Of a stretch of 64,000 nucleotides of DNA, positions 8,393 to 16,850 are shown in pieces. The stretch's first letter is position 1, and each line of letters opens with the position of its first letter. Under the pieces are notes generated by a model. The model searched no databases. It was not told the origin of the DNA and saw nothing but the letters and a program-made list of their open reading frames with translations. This DNA comes from JAJPHF01 sp035293805 (GTDB taxonomy: Bacteria; Chloroflexota; UBA6077; JAJPHF01). The position numbers and the translations under genes are program-made. Where the stretch lies: assembly GCA_035293805.1 (NCBI GenBank), contig DATGMD010000062.1, positions 1-64,000 on the forward strand. The letters run 5' to 3'.

Positions 8393-10090
8393 GTGATAAC
8401 CGTAAGAACTACCGCCGCCGACGCTGCTGCGTCTTTCCGCCCCCTCGGTCTGACTCGGGGCCTGTCCCTCGTTTCGGCCGACGTCTGGATCCTCGCTCTG
8501 GCTGTCGCTATTACGCTGGGTCTTGGTCTGTTAGCTCTGCCGCGCGGGGAGTTCCCCATCCACGACGAGACTTACTATGCGGGGCCGGCGGTACGACTGG
8601 CGCAGACCGGCGCCCTCCTATTGGACGAGGAGATCTGGGCAAGTAGCGTGACACTCATCACCTGGGGTGCCCTAGCCCTGAAGCTGTTCGGGGGCGGGCT
8701 CGTGGTCTTGCGGTGCGCCATGTTAGCCCTTGGCGTCTTATGCGTCCTGGCTTTCGATGCACTGCTGCGCCAGCTCGACTTCGACCGGGGGCCCCGGGCG
8801 CTGGCGCTCACCGCCCTCGCGGTCCAGCCGCTGTTCGTATCGCGGTCCGTGTCCTTCATGACCGAAATGCCGTTCGAGCTGTTCGTGCTGACGGCCTTGG
8901 CGACCGGGCTAGCGGGCCTGCGGCAGCGGCAGCTAGGGCTCCTCGCCGCGGCGGGCGGCTGTGCGGCCGCGGCGTTCCTCACGCGCCAAATCGGCGTGCT
9001 CGTCGTGGTGGCGCTGGCGGTCGGCGTCCTCGGGTCGCCCGGCCTGCGGAAGCGTTGGCGCCCCTGGCTGGCATTGCTGCTCCCCTCCATCGTAGTCATC
9101 GCAGCATTTTGCTGGTGGCGCTACGGATCCAGTGACCCGTCCCTTGCTGCTGAACCCTTCGTTGCCGCCGCGGATCAGTGGCAGCAGCCTAGGGAGCTGC
9201 TCTGGGAGCTGGTCCTGCGTCTCGCGCACGCCATGGCTTACCTGGGGGCCTTCGCTCTGCCATTGCTCGCCGCTCACAGCTCGCGGCTGCCCACGTACCT
9301 GAGACAGCTCGACGGGCGGGGGCGCCTTGCCCTGGCGATGGGATTGGTCATTGGCTTGGCGAGCTTCGGAGTGGCAGGGCAACAGCCCCTCCCGTATCTG
9401 GGTAACGCGGCTCATCCTCTCCGCGGACTGGTCCGCGAGATGCCGCTGGCGGTGGAGGCGGCCATAGGGCACAGCGTCATAACGGGGGTAGCTTGCCTCT
9501 TCTGGGGCGCTGGCGGCCTCGTTCTTGGACTGGCTTTCGCGCGCTGGTGGCAGAACGGCGCGCGCTGGTGGGGGCATGCTCATCTGCCCTGCTATGCGAC
9601 CGGCGTCCTTTTGCTGCTGGCGCCGCTCGGCGCCCCAGTGTTCTATGAACGCTACCATTTCCCGCTCCTGCCGTTCGCCTTCGTGCTCTGTCTGGTGGCG
9701 CTGCGCCCCCTGCCGATCGGCCGCCTGCCCGCGGCGGCGGTTTTGACGTTGTGCGCGTCGCTTAGCATAGCCTTCATGATCGACAAGGGGCAGCGGGCAG
9801 CCGTGACCTGGCAGGCCGCAGAGGCCCTGGTGGCCGAGGGCGTGCCGCCTCAAACCATCGAGGCCGGTTTCGAGTGGACGTACTGGTGGCAATTCTGGGA
9901 CGCATATCACAGCGATCCGAACCGACCGGTCATGATCGCCCGGAAAGCTCTCACAATGGCGACTTATCGGGTCGCCTTCGCGCCAATGCCCGGGTACGAG
10001 GTCGAGCGGACACTCCCCTTCTCGACCCCGCTGACCTGGGGAACTCAGTACGTGTATTTGCTCCGGCCGAGTAGCCGACCAGTCAACTGA
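8393..10090 (+). CDS. GT39-like glycosyltransferase (ArnT/PMT type)
   Basis: A 565-residue integral membrane protein with an estimated ten or more transmembrane helices. The first extracytoplasmic loop carries HDETYYAGPAVRLAQTG, the DE-Y signature of dolichyl/polyprenyl-phosphate-sugar transferases (GT39, ArnT). These move a sugar from a lipid carrier to a lipid or protein outside the membrane. The C-terminal portion has a short soluble domain near FEWTYWWQFWDAYHSDP. The start is GTG at 8393 with a weak ribosome site, 72 bp after the preceding gene. The gene ends just before a strong double hairpin. Acceptor and sugar cannot be told from sequence. Confidence 0.75.
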   Translation: MITVRTTAADAAASFRPLGLTRGLSLVSADVWILALAVAITLGLGLLALPRGEFPIHDETYYAGPAVRLAQTGALLLDEEIWASSVTLITWGALALKLFGGGLVVLRCAMLALGVLCVLAFDALLRQLDFDRGPRALALTALAVQPLFVSRSVSFMTEMPFELFVLTALATGLAGLRQRQLGLLAAAGGCAAAAFLTRQIGVLVVVALAVGVLGSPGLRKRWRPWLALLLPSIVVIAAFCWWRYGSSDPSLAAEPFVAAADQWQQPRELLWELVLRLAHAMAYLGAFALPLLAAHSSRLPTYLRQLDGRGRLALAMGLVIGLASFGVAGQQPLPYLGNAAHPLRGLVREMPLAVEAAIGHSVITGVACLFWGAGGLVLGLAFARWWQNGARWWGHAHLPCYATGVLLLLAPLGAPVFYERYHFPLLPFAFVLCLVALRPLPIGRLPAAAVLTLCASLSIAFMIDKGQRAAVTWQAAEALVAEGVPPQTIEAGFEWTYWWQFWDAYHSDPNRPVMIARKALTMATYRVAFAPMPGYEVERTLPFSTPLTWGTQYVYLLRPSSRPVN

Positions 10091-10107
10091 GCACTCGGCC
10101 AGGGATA

Positions 10108-10179
10108 GTGGGTACGTTTGGCTTCGCCAAACGTACCCACCAACCGGGCCGGCCGCTTCGTGCCCGGCCCGGTTGGTGG
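10108..10179. terminator. Double hairpin, probable terminator and dispersed repeat
   Basis: Hairpin 1: 15-bp perfect stem 10108-10122 / 10126-10140 with loop TTC (GTGGGTACGTTTGGC arm). Hairpin 2: 16-bp perfect stem 10137-10152 / 10164-10179 with an 11-base loop (CCACCAACCGGGCCGG arm). They share four bases, so the two folds compete at the junction. There is no U-run. Hairpin 1 plus its left flank is repeated at 3736-3790. Confidence 0.65.
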
Positions 10180-10403
10180 ACGAGCAGGTTCCAGGCGCAG
10201 TGGTGATACGGGGCTCGACAATCTGAGCGCCTGTACGGGGCGGCGCTCGGCGAGGCCGGCGCGCCGACCGAAGCGTGGCGGATCCGGCGTTGCCGGGAGT
10301 TGCATTACGCGCCCCCACACGGCAGAGGGCATGGCAGTCCCCGGCAGCCGCGTGGCGCGGCTAGGCAAGGAGATCGCCATGCCGGGCTCGAGAGGCTACT
10401 GCT

Positions 10404-10637
10404 ATGGCGTCATTGCGACAAACGCGCACCGACCGGCTGCTGACTATTCGGGAGCTGGCGCAGCAAGCCGGCGTTTCGCCGAGCACCATCTACCTGGTGG
10501 AAGCCGGACGTACCCGGCCCAGCTTTCGCGTTATCCGGCTCCTGGCCCACGCGCTAGCAGTTGAGCCCCGAAGCGTAGAGGAGTTCGCACGTGTGATGGG
10601 GTCGGAGGTGGGTCCAGGCAAAAGCGAGAGGAGCTGA
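10404..10637 (+). CDS. Small XRE-family helix-turn-helix protein
   Basis: A 77-residue protein that is nearly all one HTH domain: LLTIRELAQQAGVSPSTIYL then VEAGRTRPSFRVIRLLAHAL and AVEPRSVEEFA, the usual Xre/Cro layout with recognition helix around residues 26-36. The start ATG has GAGAGG about eight bases upstream. It lacks any sensor domain and sits alone, with about 300 bp of apparently non-coding DNA before it and a pseudogene after it. Its target is unknown; it could be a leftover from a mobile element or a local regulator. Confidence 0.85.
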   Translation: MASLRQTRTDRLLTIRELAQQAGVSPSTIYLVEAGRTRPSFRVIRLLAHALAVEPRSVEEFARVMGSEVGPGKSERS

Positions 10638-10842
10638 CCTTCCAGCTCTAGGCTCACCACTGGGATTGCTAGCTGACCCGCCTGCTGACCCGATCGCGAG
10701 CGAAGTCCATGCCGCCCCGCGCCCTACACAGAACAATCATCATATCAAGTCCTGGTGATTAGTTCCGCTTCGGCCCTGGCGCTACCAGGCCCCGCGCCGC
10801 CAGCGCTCGCATGAATGCGAAGCATCTAACCGGACTTGGTAT

Positions 10843-11223
10843 CAGACGGCCCTGCTCGACGCTGGTGGCAACTTCATCTTCACCAACCTGCCCCCCAACA
10901 CCGTGTTTACGCTGACGATCCGGGCCCCCGATGGCCGCGTGTTGGTGCAGGAGGTCGCGACCACCCCCGCCGCCGGGTCGTTGCGCGTCGTGCGCTCTAG
11001 CCCGTGCTTCGTGCCGCCGTTGTTGCCGCCCCCGCCCCCAGTGGTCCTGCCGCCCCCGGCCTTGGCGCCCCCGCCACTCCTGCCAGCGCCGGCCATCGCT
11101 GGTGCCCCGCTCCCGGAAGTACCAGTCATTCCCGAGGCCGATAGCCTCCTGCTGCTGGCTGGCGGCTTGGCGGCGCTAGGAACCCTAGCGGGGTACCGTA
11201 GGTGGTCCGGTCGCAAGGCCTAA
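10843..11223 (+). pseudogene. Surface protein C-terminal fragment with a PEP-CTERM-like tail
   Basis: The reading frame contains LLDAGGNFIFTNLPPNTVFT, a typical carboxypeptidase-regulatory/SdrD-B-like strand, then a Pro-rich linker (about 11038-11120) and a tail VIPEADSLLLLAGGLAALGT ending in YRRWSGRKA. That is the pattern of a sorting signal: PE-containing motif, transmembrane helix, basic end. The only in-frame start is GTG at 10903, inside the beta domain, and a stop lies at 10756, so the N-terminal part appears to be missing. Expression as a 106-residue protein from 10903 cannot be excluded. No exosortase gene is present in the window. Confidence 0.5.
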
Positions 11224-11466
11224 TCGGGTTGCACCTGAGGAGAGCAGTCAGCATGTCGCAGGGGCGGCTCTCGTGGCCGCCCGCGGCCTGTGGCGCGGAA
11301 TACTGCAAGCGCCACTGCCGCAGCCCCGGCGCCAGCCGCCCGCTCAGCTTGCCAGCAAACCGCGGTAGAGGCTACGAACCACGCGCGGAGTGTTCCTCTG
11401 CTGCGGTGGCCGCGTCCAACCGCATGCACAGGGCTGCTCGTCAGCGAGGATGGGCCTGAGGGGCTC

Positions 11467-12930
11467 TTAGGGCGCGGCCGGTCCGAGGGCGAGCGCGCTT
11501 CGGCCCCGCGCGACCACCAGCCGTCCAGCGGCGGCCGCGGGCGCGATGAAGTGCGGCAACGGCCCGGCTCCACTCGGCGGGGGCACCTGCTGCTGGATCG
11601 TGCCGTCGTCGGCCGCCAGCGCGTACAGCGCCCCGGTCCCTTCGTCGACCGTCCAGACGGTATCCCCGACCACGATCGGCGGCCCGGCGTTGAAGGCCGG
11701 CCCCTGCCACGCCGCGGCGAACGACGCCTCCCCCACGTGGACCGCGTGCAGGCCGTTGCGGCACGGAACGTAGATCGTCGTGCCCTGGTGGGCCGTCTCG
11801 CCGTACGCGCCGTTGCAGACCGGGCCCGCGAAGAGCTGCCCGCCCACGTGGCCGAGGGCATCCGCGCGGAGCAAGTAGCCGGTCCCCGACTTGCCGATCT
11901 GGAAGACCAGGCCGTTGTCGAGCAGCGCCGGCCCGGTCGACCCCAGGTCTAGATCCCGTCGGTTGAGGGTGGCCCAATCCGAGGGCGCGAACCAGTCTTG
12001 GGCCTGGAGATCCGGTCCCAACCGAATGACGGCGTTGCCGAAGTCGAACTCCGTATCCGAGCTGCCATTGCCCGTCGCGACGTAGAGGTTGCCCGACCCG
12101 TCCAGCGAGGGGCCGCCCGTCGCCCAGATCGCGCCCTCCCGCTGCGTGGGCACCTGGTACACGTCGGCCAAGCTGCCGTCGCTCGCCTGCGCGGACACGA
12201 CCCACCCATGGTACGCACCGCAGTCGCCCAGCCGCCCGCCGTAGCTCACGTACACCTTCCCTTGCGACAGGGCCAGCGCCGCCCGCTGCAGCTGCGTATG
12301 CGGGTCGGCGCCCGGCGGATCGATCGGCTGGCGGTAGCGCAGCGCGCCCGTCGCCAGGTCGAGCGCGACCAGCTCGTGGTGCGGCGGCTGCAGGAACGCC
12401 ACCGCGTAGACCACGCCGCCGCCCGCGTCGACCACCGGCGTGCTCGTAATGCCGACCGGGTCGATGTTCCCGCACGGCAGGGCGCTTTGCGGCACCGGGT
12501 CGCCGAGCGCGGTGCGCCAGCGGACCTGGCCATTCCCCGCGTCGAGCGCATACACCGAGTCGCTCTCGGTAGCGAGAATCACCTGCTCCCCGACGAGCAG
12601 CGGCTGAGCGTAGATCGCGCCGTCCAGGTCGTCGGACTGCCATTGAACCGTCCCCGCCGGCAGCGCGAACGTCCCGGCCGCTACCCCAGAGCGCTGGGGG
12701 TCACGGTGATACGTCGGCCAATCACCACCGTTCGGGGGGCCGGGCTGGCGCGGCGGGGCTGGGGCCCCAGGGACGGATGGCGCACTCGCGCTTGAGGTAA
12801 GCGCCGGTGCGGGCGTAGGAGCCGGCGCCGCGGGGGCGGTGGCTGGGACCGGCGTCGGACTGACCGGTGTCGAGCAACCCGCCAGCGCCAGCATGATGGC
12901 CAGGACGCCTGGGGTGATTTGCCGCCACAT
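11467..12930 (-). CDS. PQQ-like beta-propeller lipoprotein
   Basis: A 487-residue exported protein. The signal peptide MWRQITPGVLAIMLALAGC ends in a lipobox (LAGC), followed by a Pro/Ala/Ser linker of about 60 residues. The body has repeated propeller blades of the PQQ/quinoprotein-dehydrogenase kind: GTVQWQSDDLDGAIYAQPLL, VYALDAGNGQVRWRTALGDP, ELVALDLATGALRY, LYALAADDGTIQQQ. No PQQ-ligand set or haem site is obvious, so it is more likely a structural propeller than a dehydrogenase. ATG at 12930 is chosen for the AGGAG five bases upstream and the signal peptide that follows. Confidence 0.82.
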   Translation of the reverse strand: MWRQITPGVLAIMLALAGCSTPVSPTPVPATAPAAPAPTPAPALTSSASAPSVPGAPAPPRQPGPPNGGDWPTYHRDPQRSGVAAGTFALPAGTVQWQSDDLDGAIYAQPLLVGEQVILATESDSVYALDAGNGQVRWRTALGDPVPQSALPCGNIDPVGITSTPVVDAGGGVVYAVAFLQPPHHELVALDLATGALRYRQPIDPPGADPHTQLQRAALALSQGKVYVSYGGRLGDCGAYHGWVVSAQASDGSLADVYQVPTQREGAIWATGGPSLDGSGNLYVATGNGSSDTEFDFGNAVIRLGPDLQAQDWFAPSDWATLNRRDLDLGSTGPALLDNGLVFQIGKSGTGYLLRADALGHVGGQLFAGPVCNGAYGETAHQGTTIYVPCRNGLHAVHVGEASFAAAWQGPAFNAGPPIVVGDTVWTVDEGTGALYALAADDGTIQQQVPPPSGAGPLPHFIAPAAAAGRLVVARGRSALALGPAAP

Positions 12931-13027
12931 CCGCTCCTGCTCTCGTGCGTGCGCGCCGCACCTTTCCCTGGCAACCGACGGGAGACCCGGCACTACAGCC
13001 AACCGCGGTTCTTACCTTCGGCTCACG

Positions 13028-14068
13028 TCAGTACCCGTACTTGGCGGTCACCTCCAGGGCCTTCTGGTGCGCGGCCTGCAGCTCGGGGCGCGCGCTCAGC
13101 TCGGCGTAGCCGGCGTTGACCAGCTCGTCCCGCAGCACGTCGTCGAGCGCGATCGGACGCTCCAGCTCGCCCGACGCGACTAGCTCGCCGACGATCCGCT
13201 CCAGGATCGGGTGCGAGATGCCGCCGTTGATCGGCACGTGCCAGCCCTCCACGGCGTCGACGCTCGTCACCATGCGCAGGTAGCGCTCGTCGTCGTTGTG
13301 GCTCTCCGCGCGCCAGCGCTCGTGCAGGTCCGCGAGGTAAGCCATGTTGGCCGCGTCGCGCATGAACCAAAAGGCCCGGGTGTTGGCGCGCAGGAACGCC
13401 GCCAGCTCGTCGGCGCGATGCTCCAGCACGCGCCCCGTGGCGACGATCACCTTGCCCGGCTTCCCCCCAGGATAGATCTTGAGCGGGTCGATCAGCACCG
13501 GGAAGCCCTCGCGCTCCAGCATCGAGGCGAACGGCTCATGGGCCGTCATCGCGTCGACGCGCCCCTCCCGCAGCCAGGTGAGCTGGGCCTCGTCGAAGCC
13601 ATAGCTGAACACGCGATCGTAGACCCACTCCACCTCGGTGTCGGGGTTGACGTCGACCGCCCGTAGCTGGGTCGCCACCCCGTGCTTGCCCATCCCGCCG
13701 GGCTCGCGGGTGCCGATGCGGCGGCCGCGGAGGTCGCGCAGCTCGCGCAGGTGCTTCCCCCCGAACAGCTTGGTGGGCGGGTTGAACCGCCAGCCGCCCA
13801 CGATATACAGGTCCGCGCCCTGCTGACGCTGGTAGAGGATGGAGGGGATGTCCACGGCCGTGGCGATGTCCACGCCGTGCTCCTCCATGATCCGCGCCAG
13901 TCCCACACGTTCCAGGGCGCCAGGGATGAGCCCACGATGGTCGTAAACCCACTCCCGCAGCCCTTCCTGCTGAAAGAACCCCTGCTCCTCGGCCACGCGG
14001 ATCGAGGTCTGCTGGCCCACGTGGTAGTTGCTGTTGGCGATCAAGAGCGGCTGGTCGAGCGTGCTCAT
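13028..14068 (-). CDS. NMT1/SsuA-like binding protein without a signal peptide
   Basis: About 346 residues with the type 2 periplasmic-binding fold: NYHVGQQTSIRVAEEQGFFQ, VDIATAVDIPSILYQRQQGA, LRDLRGRRIGTREPGGMGKH and FDEAQLTWLREGRVDAMTAH. The chain begins MSTLDQPLLIANSNYHVG with no signal peptide or lipobox, so it is probably cytoplasmic and may be an enzyme or ligand carrier, not a transporter component. It is the third gene of a ligB-ligA-SBP operon (25 bp after the ligA stop), which ties it to aromatic ring cleavage. The region upstream of ATG 14068 is open in frame, but its sequence belongs to the antisense of ligA. Confidence 0.78.
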   Translation of the reverse strand: MSTLDQPLLIANSNYHVGQQTSIRVAEEQGFFQQEGLREWVYDHRGLIPGALERVGLARIMEEHGVDIATAVDIPSILYQRQQGADLYIVGGWRFNPPTKLFGGKHLRELRDLRGRRIGTREPGGMGKHGVATQLRAVDVNPDTEVEWVYDRVFSYGFDEAQLTWLREGRVDAMTAHEPFASMLEREGFPVLIDPLKIYPGGKPGKVIVATGRVLEHRADELAAFLRANTRAFWFMRDAANMAYLADLHERWRAESHNDDERYLRMVTSVDAVEGWHVPINGGISHPILERIVGELVASGELERPIALDDVLRDELVNAGYAELSARPELQAAHQKALEVTAKYGY

Positions 14069-14093
14069 CTGGCCTGCCTCGCTTTCGCGATCG

Positions 14094-14378
14094 CTACGTA
14101 GCGAAGTCCGGGGTGCCCAAGGGCAGCAGGGCCGCGGTGTACTCCTGGGGCGTCGGTCCCCCGTGCGGCAGCACCGCGCGGGTGAACGCCCAGAGGAGAA
14201 ACGGGTGCGCGCCGAGACGGAACAGCGTCGCGTAATCGCCGCCAAGCAGCGCCGCGCGCTCTTCGGCGCTCAGGTCGCGGCCCGCCAGGTAGGCTGGCGT
14301 ATCGGCAACATAGGCGGCGACGGCACGCTCGTCCTGGATCAGCTCACGCATCACCTTATCCACCGCGTAGCGGCTCAC
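14094..14378 (-). CDS. Extradiol dioxygenase small subunit, LigA-like
   Basis: A 94-residue all-helical protein of the protocatechuate 4,5-dioxygenase alpha-subunit family. Visible family features are a leading helix (VMRELIQDERAVAAYVAD), the AGRDLSAEERAALLGGDYAT segment and LGAHPFLLWAFTRAV. In LigAB enzymes this subunit caps the active site of the LigB-type catalytic subunit. The start is GTG at 14378, and GTGA overlaps the ligB stop by four bases, so the two are translationally coupled. A gallate- or protocatechuate-type substrate is plausible. Confidence 0.82.
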   Translation of the reverse strand: MSRYAVDKVMRELIQDERAVAAYVADTPAYLAGRDLSAEERAALLGGDYATLFRLGAHPFLLWAFTRAVLPHGGPTPQEYTAALLPLGTPDFAT

Positions 14379-15241
14379 AGCGCACCCCCGTCGGGCGCAT
14401 CCCAGGTCATGAAGAACTGGGCGGTGGTGATGCGCGTCGAGTTCAGGGCGACGTAGGACGGCCGCGCCCCGCCGGCCACGCCCAGCGCCAGTACGAAGTC
14501 CAGGAAGCCAGGGGTGCCGTTGCCCGCCGCGATCAGCTTGTCCCAGCTCGCCTCCTGGACGACGGCCGTCGCGTCGCCCGCGGCGAGCAGCGCCTTCATC
14601 CTCAGGTCGAACTCGGGCTCCGGATCGGTGCGGATGCGCAGCATGCCCGGGCCGCCGACGCTGTTCGCCATGTGGCCGCTGGCCAGCACCGCGACGCGCT
14701 GAGCGGCCGGCAGTGCCGCAATGATGCGGCGGATGGCCAGGCCCACGTTGTAGAAGCGCTGCGCCGGCGGAATGGGCGGCGCCATGACGTTCGTCCAGAG
14801 GGGCACGATCGGCACGTCCATCTCCGGCCGGATGAACGACAGCGGCATGGTGAAGGCGTGGTCGAGCCGGAACTCGTCCGAAAAGGCGAAGTCCACGCCC
14901 TGCTCGTAGCCGCGGGTCAGGAGCGCGGTCGCCGTGTCCACGTCCACCTCGACCTGGTACCGCTGCAGCTCGTGCGCGCGCAGCTCGTGCGGGAAGGGGC
15001 CACGCGCGAGGGGCGCCTTCCCCACCACGAAGGGCGGCATGTTGTCCATGAACCACTGGTTCAGGTGGTCGCCCGCGGCCACGATGATGACGTCCGGCCG
15101 GGCGGCGGCGAGCTTCTCGCGCATCAGCGTGAAATTGTCCCGGGCGGGGGCGAGCGCCGGGTCCTCGTCCATCCGGTGCAGGAAGCTCCCCGGCAGCACC
15201 GGGTTATGGGTAACGCCGATGATCTCGACCAGCTTGGCCAT
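14375..15241 (-). CDS. Class III extradiol ring-cleavage dioxygenase, LigB-like
   Basis: A 288-residue catalytic subunit that would open a catechol-type ring beside the diol using non-haem Fe(II). Iron ligands are apparent as His in GVTHNPVLPG (~residue 11) and His in AAGDHLNQWF (~58). The family's acid/base His, normally in a GGMSH motif, is Asn here (SGHMANSVGG), with another His three residues earlier. ATG at 15241 is preferred over 15250 because GGAAGG is then correctly spaced. An extended -10 lies about 255 bp upstream. Confidence 0.82.
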   Translation of the reverse strand: MAKLVEIIGVTHNPVLPGSFLHRMDEDPALAPARDNFTLMREKLAAARPDVIIVAAGDHLNQWFMDNMPPFVVGKAPLARGPFPHELRAHELQRYQVEVDVDTATALLTRGYEQGVDFAFSDEFRLDHAFTMPLSFIRPEMDVPIVPLWTNVMAPPIPPAQRFYNVGLAIRRIIAALPAAQRVAVLASGHMANSVGGPGMLRIRTDPEPEFDLRMKALLAAGDATAVVQEASWDKLIAAGNGTPGFLDFVLALGVAGGARPSYVALNSTRITTAQFFMTWDAPDGGAL

Positions 15242-15350
15242 TGCCGCCATCCTTCCCCAACGACGACACGCGGCGGTCGACGCCGAGCATCACTCGTGCC
15301 CCGATGGGTCGCGCGCGTCATGGCGGCCGGCCAGACAGGACCGCCGCGCG

Positions 15351-15457
15351 GTGCCAGCGGCTCTCATGCGCGTTCGCGCCGATCGCCTGCACGCCGCCGA
15401 TGAAGCTGCCGAGCACCCAGCCGTGCCAGCGGCTCTCGTGAGCGTTCGCGCCGATTG
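15351..15457. repeat. Direct repeat pair in the ligB leader region
   Basis: GTGCCAGCGGCTCTC plus a following ~20 bases (TGCGCGTTCGCGCCGAT-type) occurs at 15351 and again at 15423, 72 bases apart, differing at only a few positions. The pair lies in the 460-bp non-coding gap between ligB and the next plus-strand gene. No coding assignment is convincing. It could be a binding site array or a small duplication. Confidence 0.5.
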
Positions 15458-15493
15458 TCGGGGCGACAGGCGGGCCGGCCGCGAGGCGACCCG

Positions 15494-15502
15494 ATTATAG
15501 CA
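15494..15502 (-). promoter_or_regulatory. Extended -10 promoter toward ligB
   Basis: The minus strand reads TGCTATAAT, a perfect TGnTATAAT. Transcription would start near 15487 and give a leader of about 245 bases that contains the direct repeats. No good -35 hexamer is seen. Confidence 0.5.
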
Positions 15503-15703
15503 CCCGCCAGGCCGGCCGACTGCTCCGGTGCAGTCCGCGGCGCTCGTCACCGGAGTAGCGTCCCCAACGGCAAGCCTCTGTATCGCCGCGCGGCCCCTAT
15601 CGCGCCCGGCACGGAACGGCGCGGCGGGGCGCTGGCTTGCGCCCGGGCGGTCCGTCCAGTACACTGCGCCCGAGCCGGGCCGCCGCGGCCCGGCGAGGAG
15701 ACC

Positions 15704-16801
15704 ATGATGGCACGCAGGCAGCCCGCACCGGCGTCCGCAACAGCCGGGCTCGGCCTGGGGCTGGCCCTGCTCCTGAGCCTGGCGTGCCGTGGCCTCGCTC
15801 CCTCCGCGCCGCAGGCGGCGCCTGCGGCGCGCGGCGCGCTGGCCGCGCCAGCCCCCACAGCCGCCGCGCAGCCGCCCCCCGAGCCGGTCAAGCTGAAGTT
15901 CCACGTGCCGTCGCGCTCGACCTCCTACCTGCCCTGGTACATCGCCACCGAGCGCGGCTACTTCCAGGAGCAGAACCTCGACGTGGAGCTGGTCCAGATC
16001 GCGGGCACCACCGGCTACCAGGCCATGATTGGCGGCGAGATGGATCTCTCGGGCGCCGGCTCGCTGGCCATTCCCGCCCTGGTCAAGGGGAGCCGCACCA
16101 CGGTGATCTTCGCCGAGTCGGGGCGGGCCAACTACTGGCTCGTGACGCGGCCGGACATCGAGACGCTCGCCGACCTGCGCGGCAAACGCATCGTCGTCCC
16201 CACGCTGGGCGCCAGCACCTACTACCTGCTGGCCGTGTCGGCGGTGCGCAGCGCCGGGCTGGACCCGGACCGCGACGTGCAGTTCGTGGCGGGCGGCTCT
16301 GCGGGCGGCGGTGGCTCGGATATTCTGGTCGGCTCGCTCGTCGCCGGCCTCTCCGACGCGATGCCCGGGAACATCCTGCAGCGCCTGGCGGCCGAGGAGC
16401 AGGGCTTCCACACGATCTACTCGTTCGCCCAGGAGCACGCCGACTTGCAGGGCGGGGTGTCGATCGCGGAGCGCTTGCGGGCGCAGCCCGACGTGGTGCG
16501 CCGCTTCGCCGTCGCCGCGGTGAAGAGCATGCGCGTGATGGAGCACGACCCGGACACCAGCCTGGACGTGCTGTTGAAGTGGGTCGACCTGGACCGCGAG
16601 GCGGCCGCCAAGGGTCTCAATCTGGTGCGACCGCTGATGGCCAAGGACGGCCTGCTCAGCGAGGAGGAGCAGCGCGCCGTGCTCGCCGAGCTGAAGCCGG
16701 TGTTCGAGATCACCGAGGACCTCCAGCCCGCGCAGGTGTTCGACTTCAGCTACCTGGAGCAGGCGGCCCACGGGCTCGATGCCAGCGGCTGGCAGCCGTA
16801 A
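15704..16801 (+). CDS. NMT1/SsuA-like ABC substrate-binding lipoprotein
   Basis: A 365-residue lipoprotein with signal peptide ending LLSLAC, a Pro/Ala linker, then the type 2 binding fold: LPWYIATERGYFQEQNLDVE, QAMIGGEMDLSGAGSLAIPA, ETLADLRGKRIVVPTLGAST. GAGGAG sits just upstream of tandem ATGs (15704, 15707). It leads a plus-strand run with a Pht5-like gene 49 bp downstream, then a split TPP enzyme and another binding protein. No permease is nearby, so it either borrows a distant transporter or works by another mechanism. The ligand is unknown, perhaps an aromatic or sulfonated acid given the neighbours. Confidence 0.83.
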   Translation: MMARRQPAPASATAGLGLGLALLLSLACRGLAPSAPQAAPAARGALAAPAPTAAAQPPPEPVKLKFHVPSRSTSYLPWYIATERGYFQEQNLDVELVQIAGTTGYQAMIGGEMDLSGAGSLAIPALVKGSRTTVIFAESGRANYWLVTRPDIETLADLRGKRIVVPTLGASTYYLLAVSAVRSAGLDPDRDVQFVAGGSAGGGGSDILVGSLVAGLSDAMPGNILQRLAAEEQGFHTIYSFAQEHADLQGGVSIAERLRAQPDVVRRFAVAAVKSMRVMEHDPDTSLDVLLKWVDLDREAAAKGLNLVRPLMAKDGLLSEEEQRAVLAELKPVFEITEDLQPAQVFDFSYLEQAAHGLDASGWQP

Positions 16802-16850
16802 GCGCACGACGAGGAGCGGGTGGAGCGCCCGCGGGGGCATCGAAGTAGCG

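Noticed and set aside
10260..10400. Possible tRNA or small structured RNA in the gap before the XRE gene
   Set aside because: Only a seven-pair hairpin near 10347 was found; no cloverleaf or conserved T-loop.
11253..11459. 68-codon frame with GAGGAG upstream after the sorting-tail fragment
   Set aside because: Composition is Arg/Ser/Ala-rich with no family features, and the spacing of the ribosome site to the ATG is long. Too weak to call.
15351..15457. CRISPR array
   Set aside because: Only two imperfect repeats, no third unit, no cas genes anywhere in the window.
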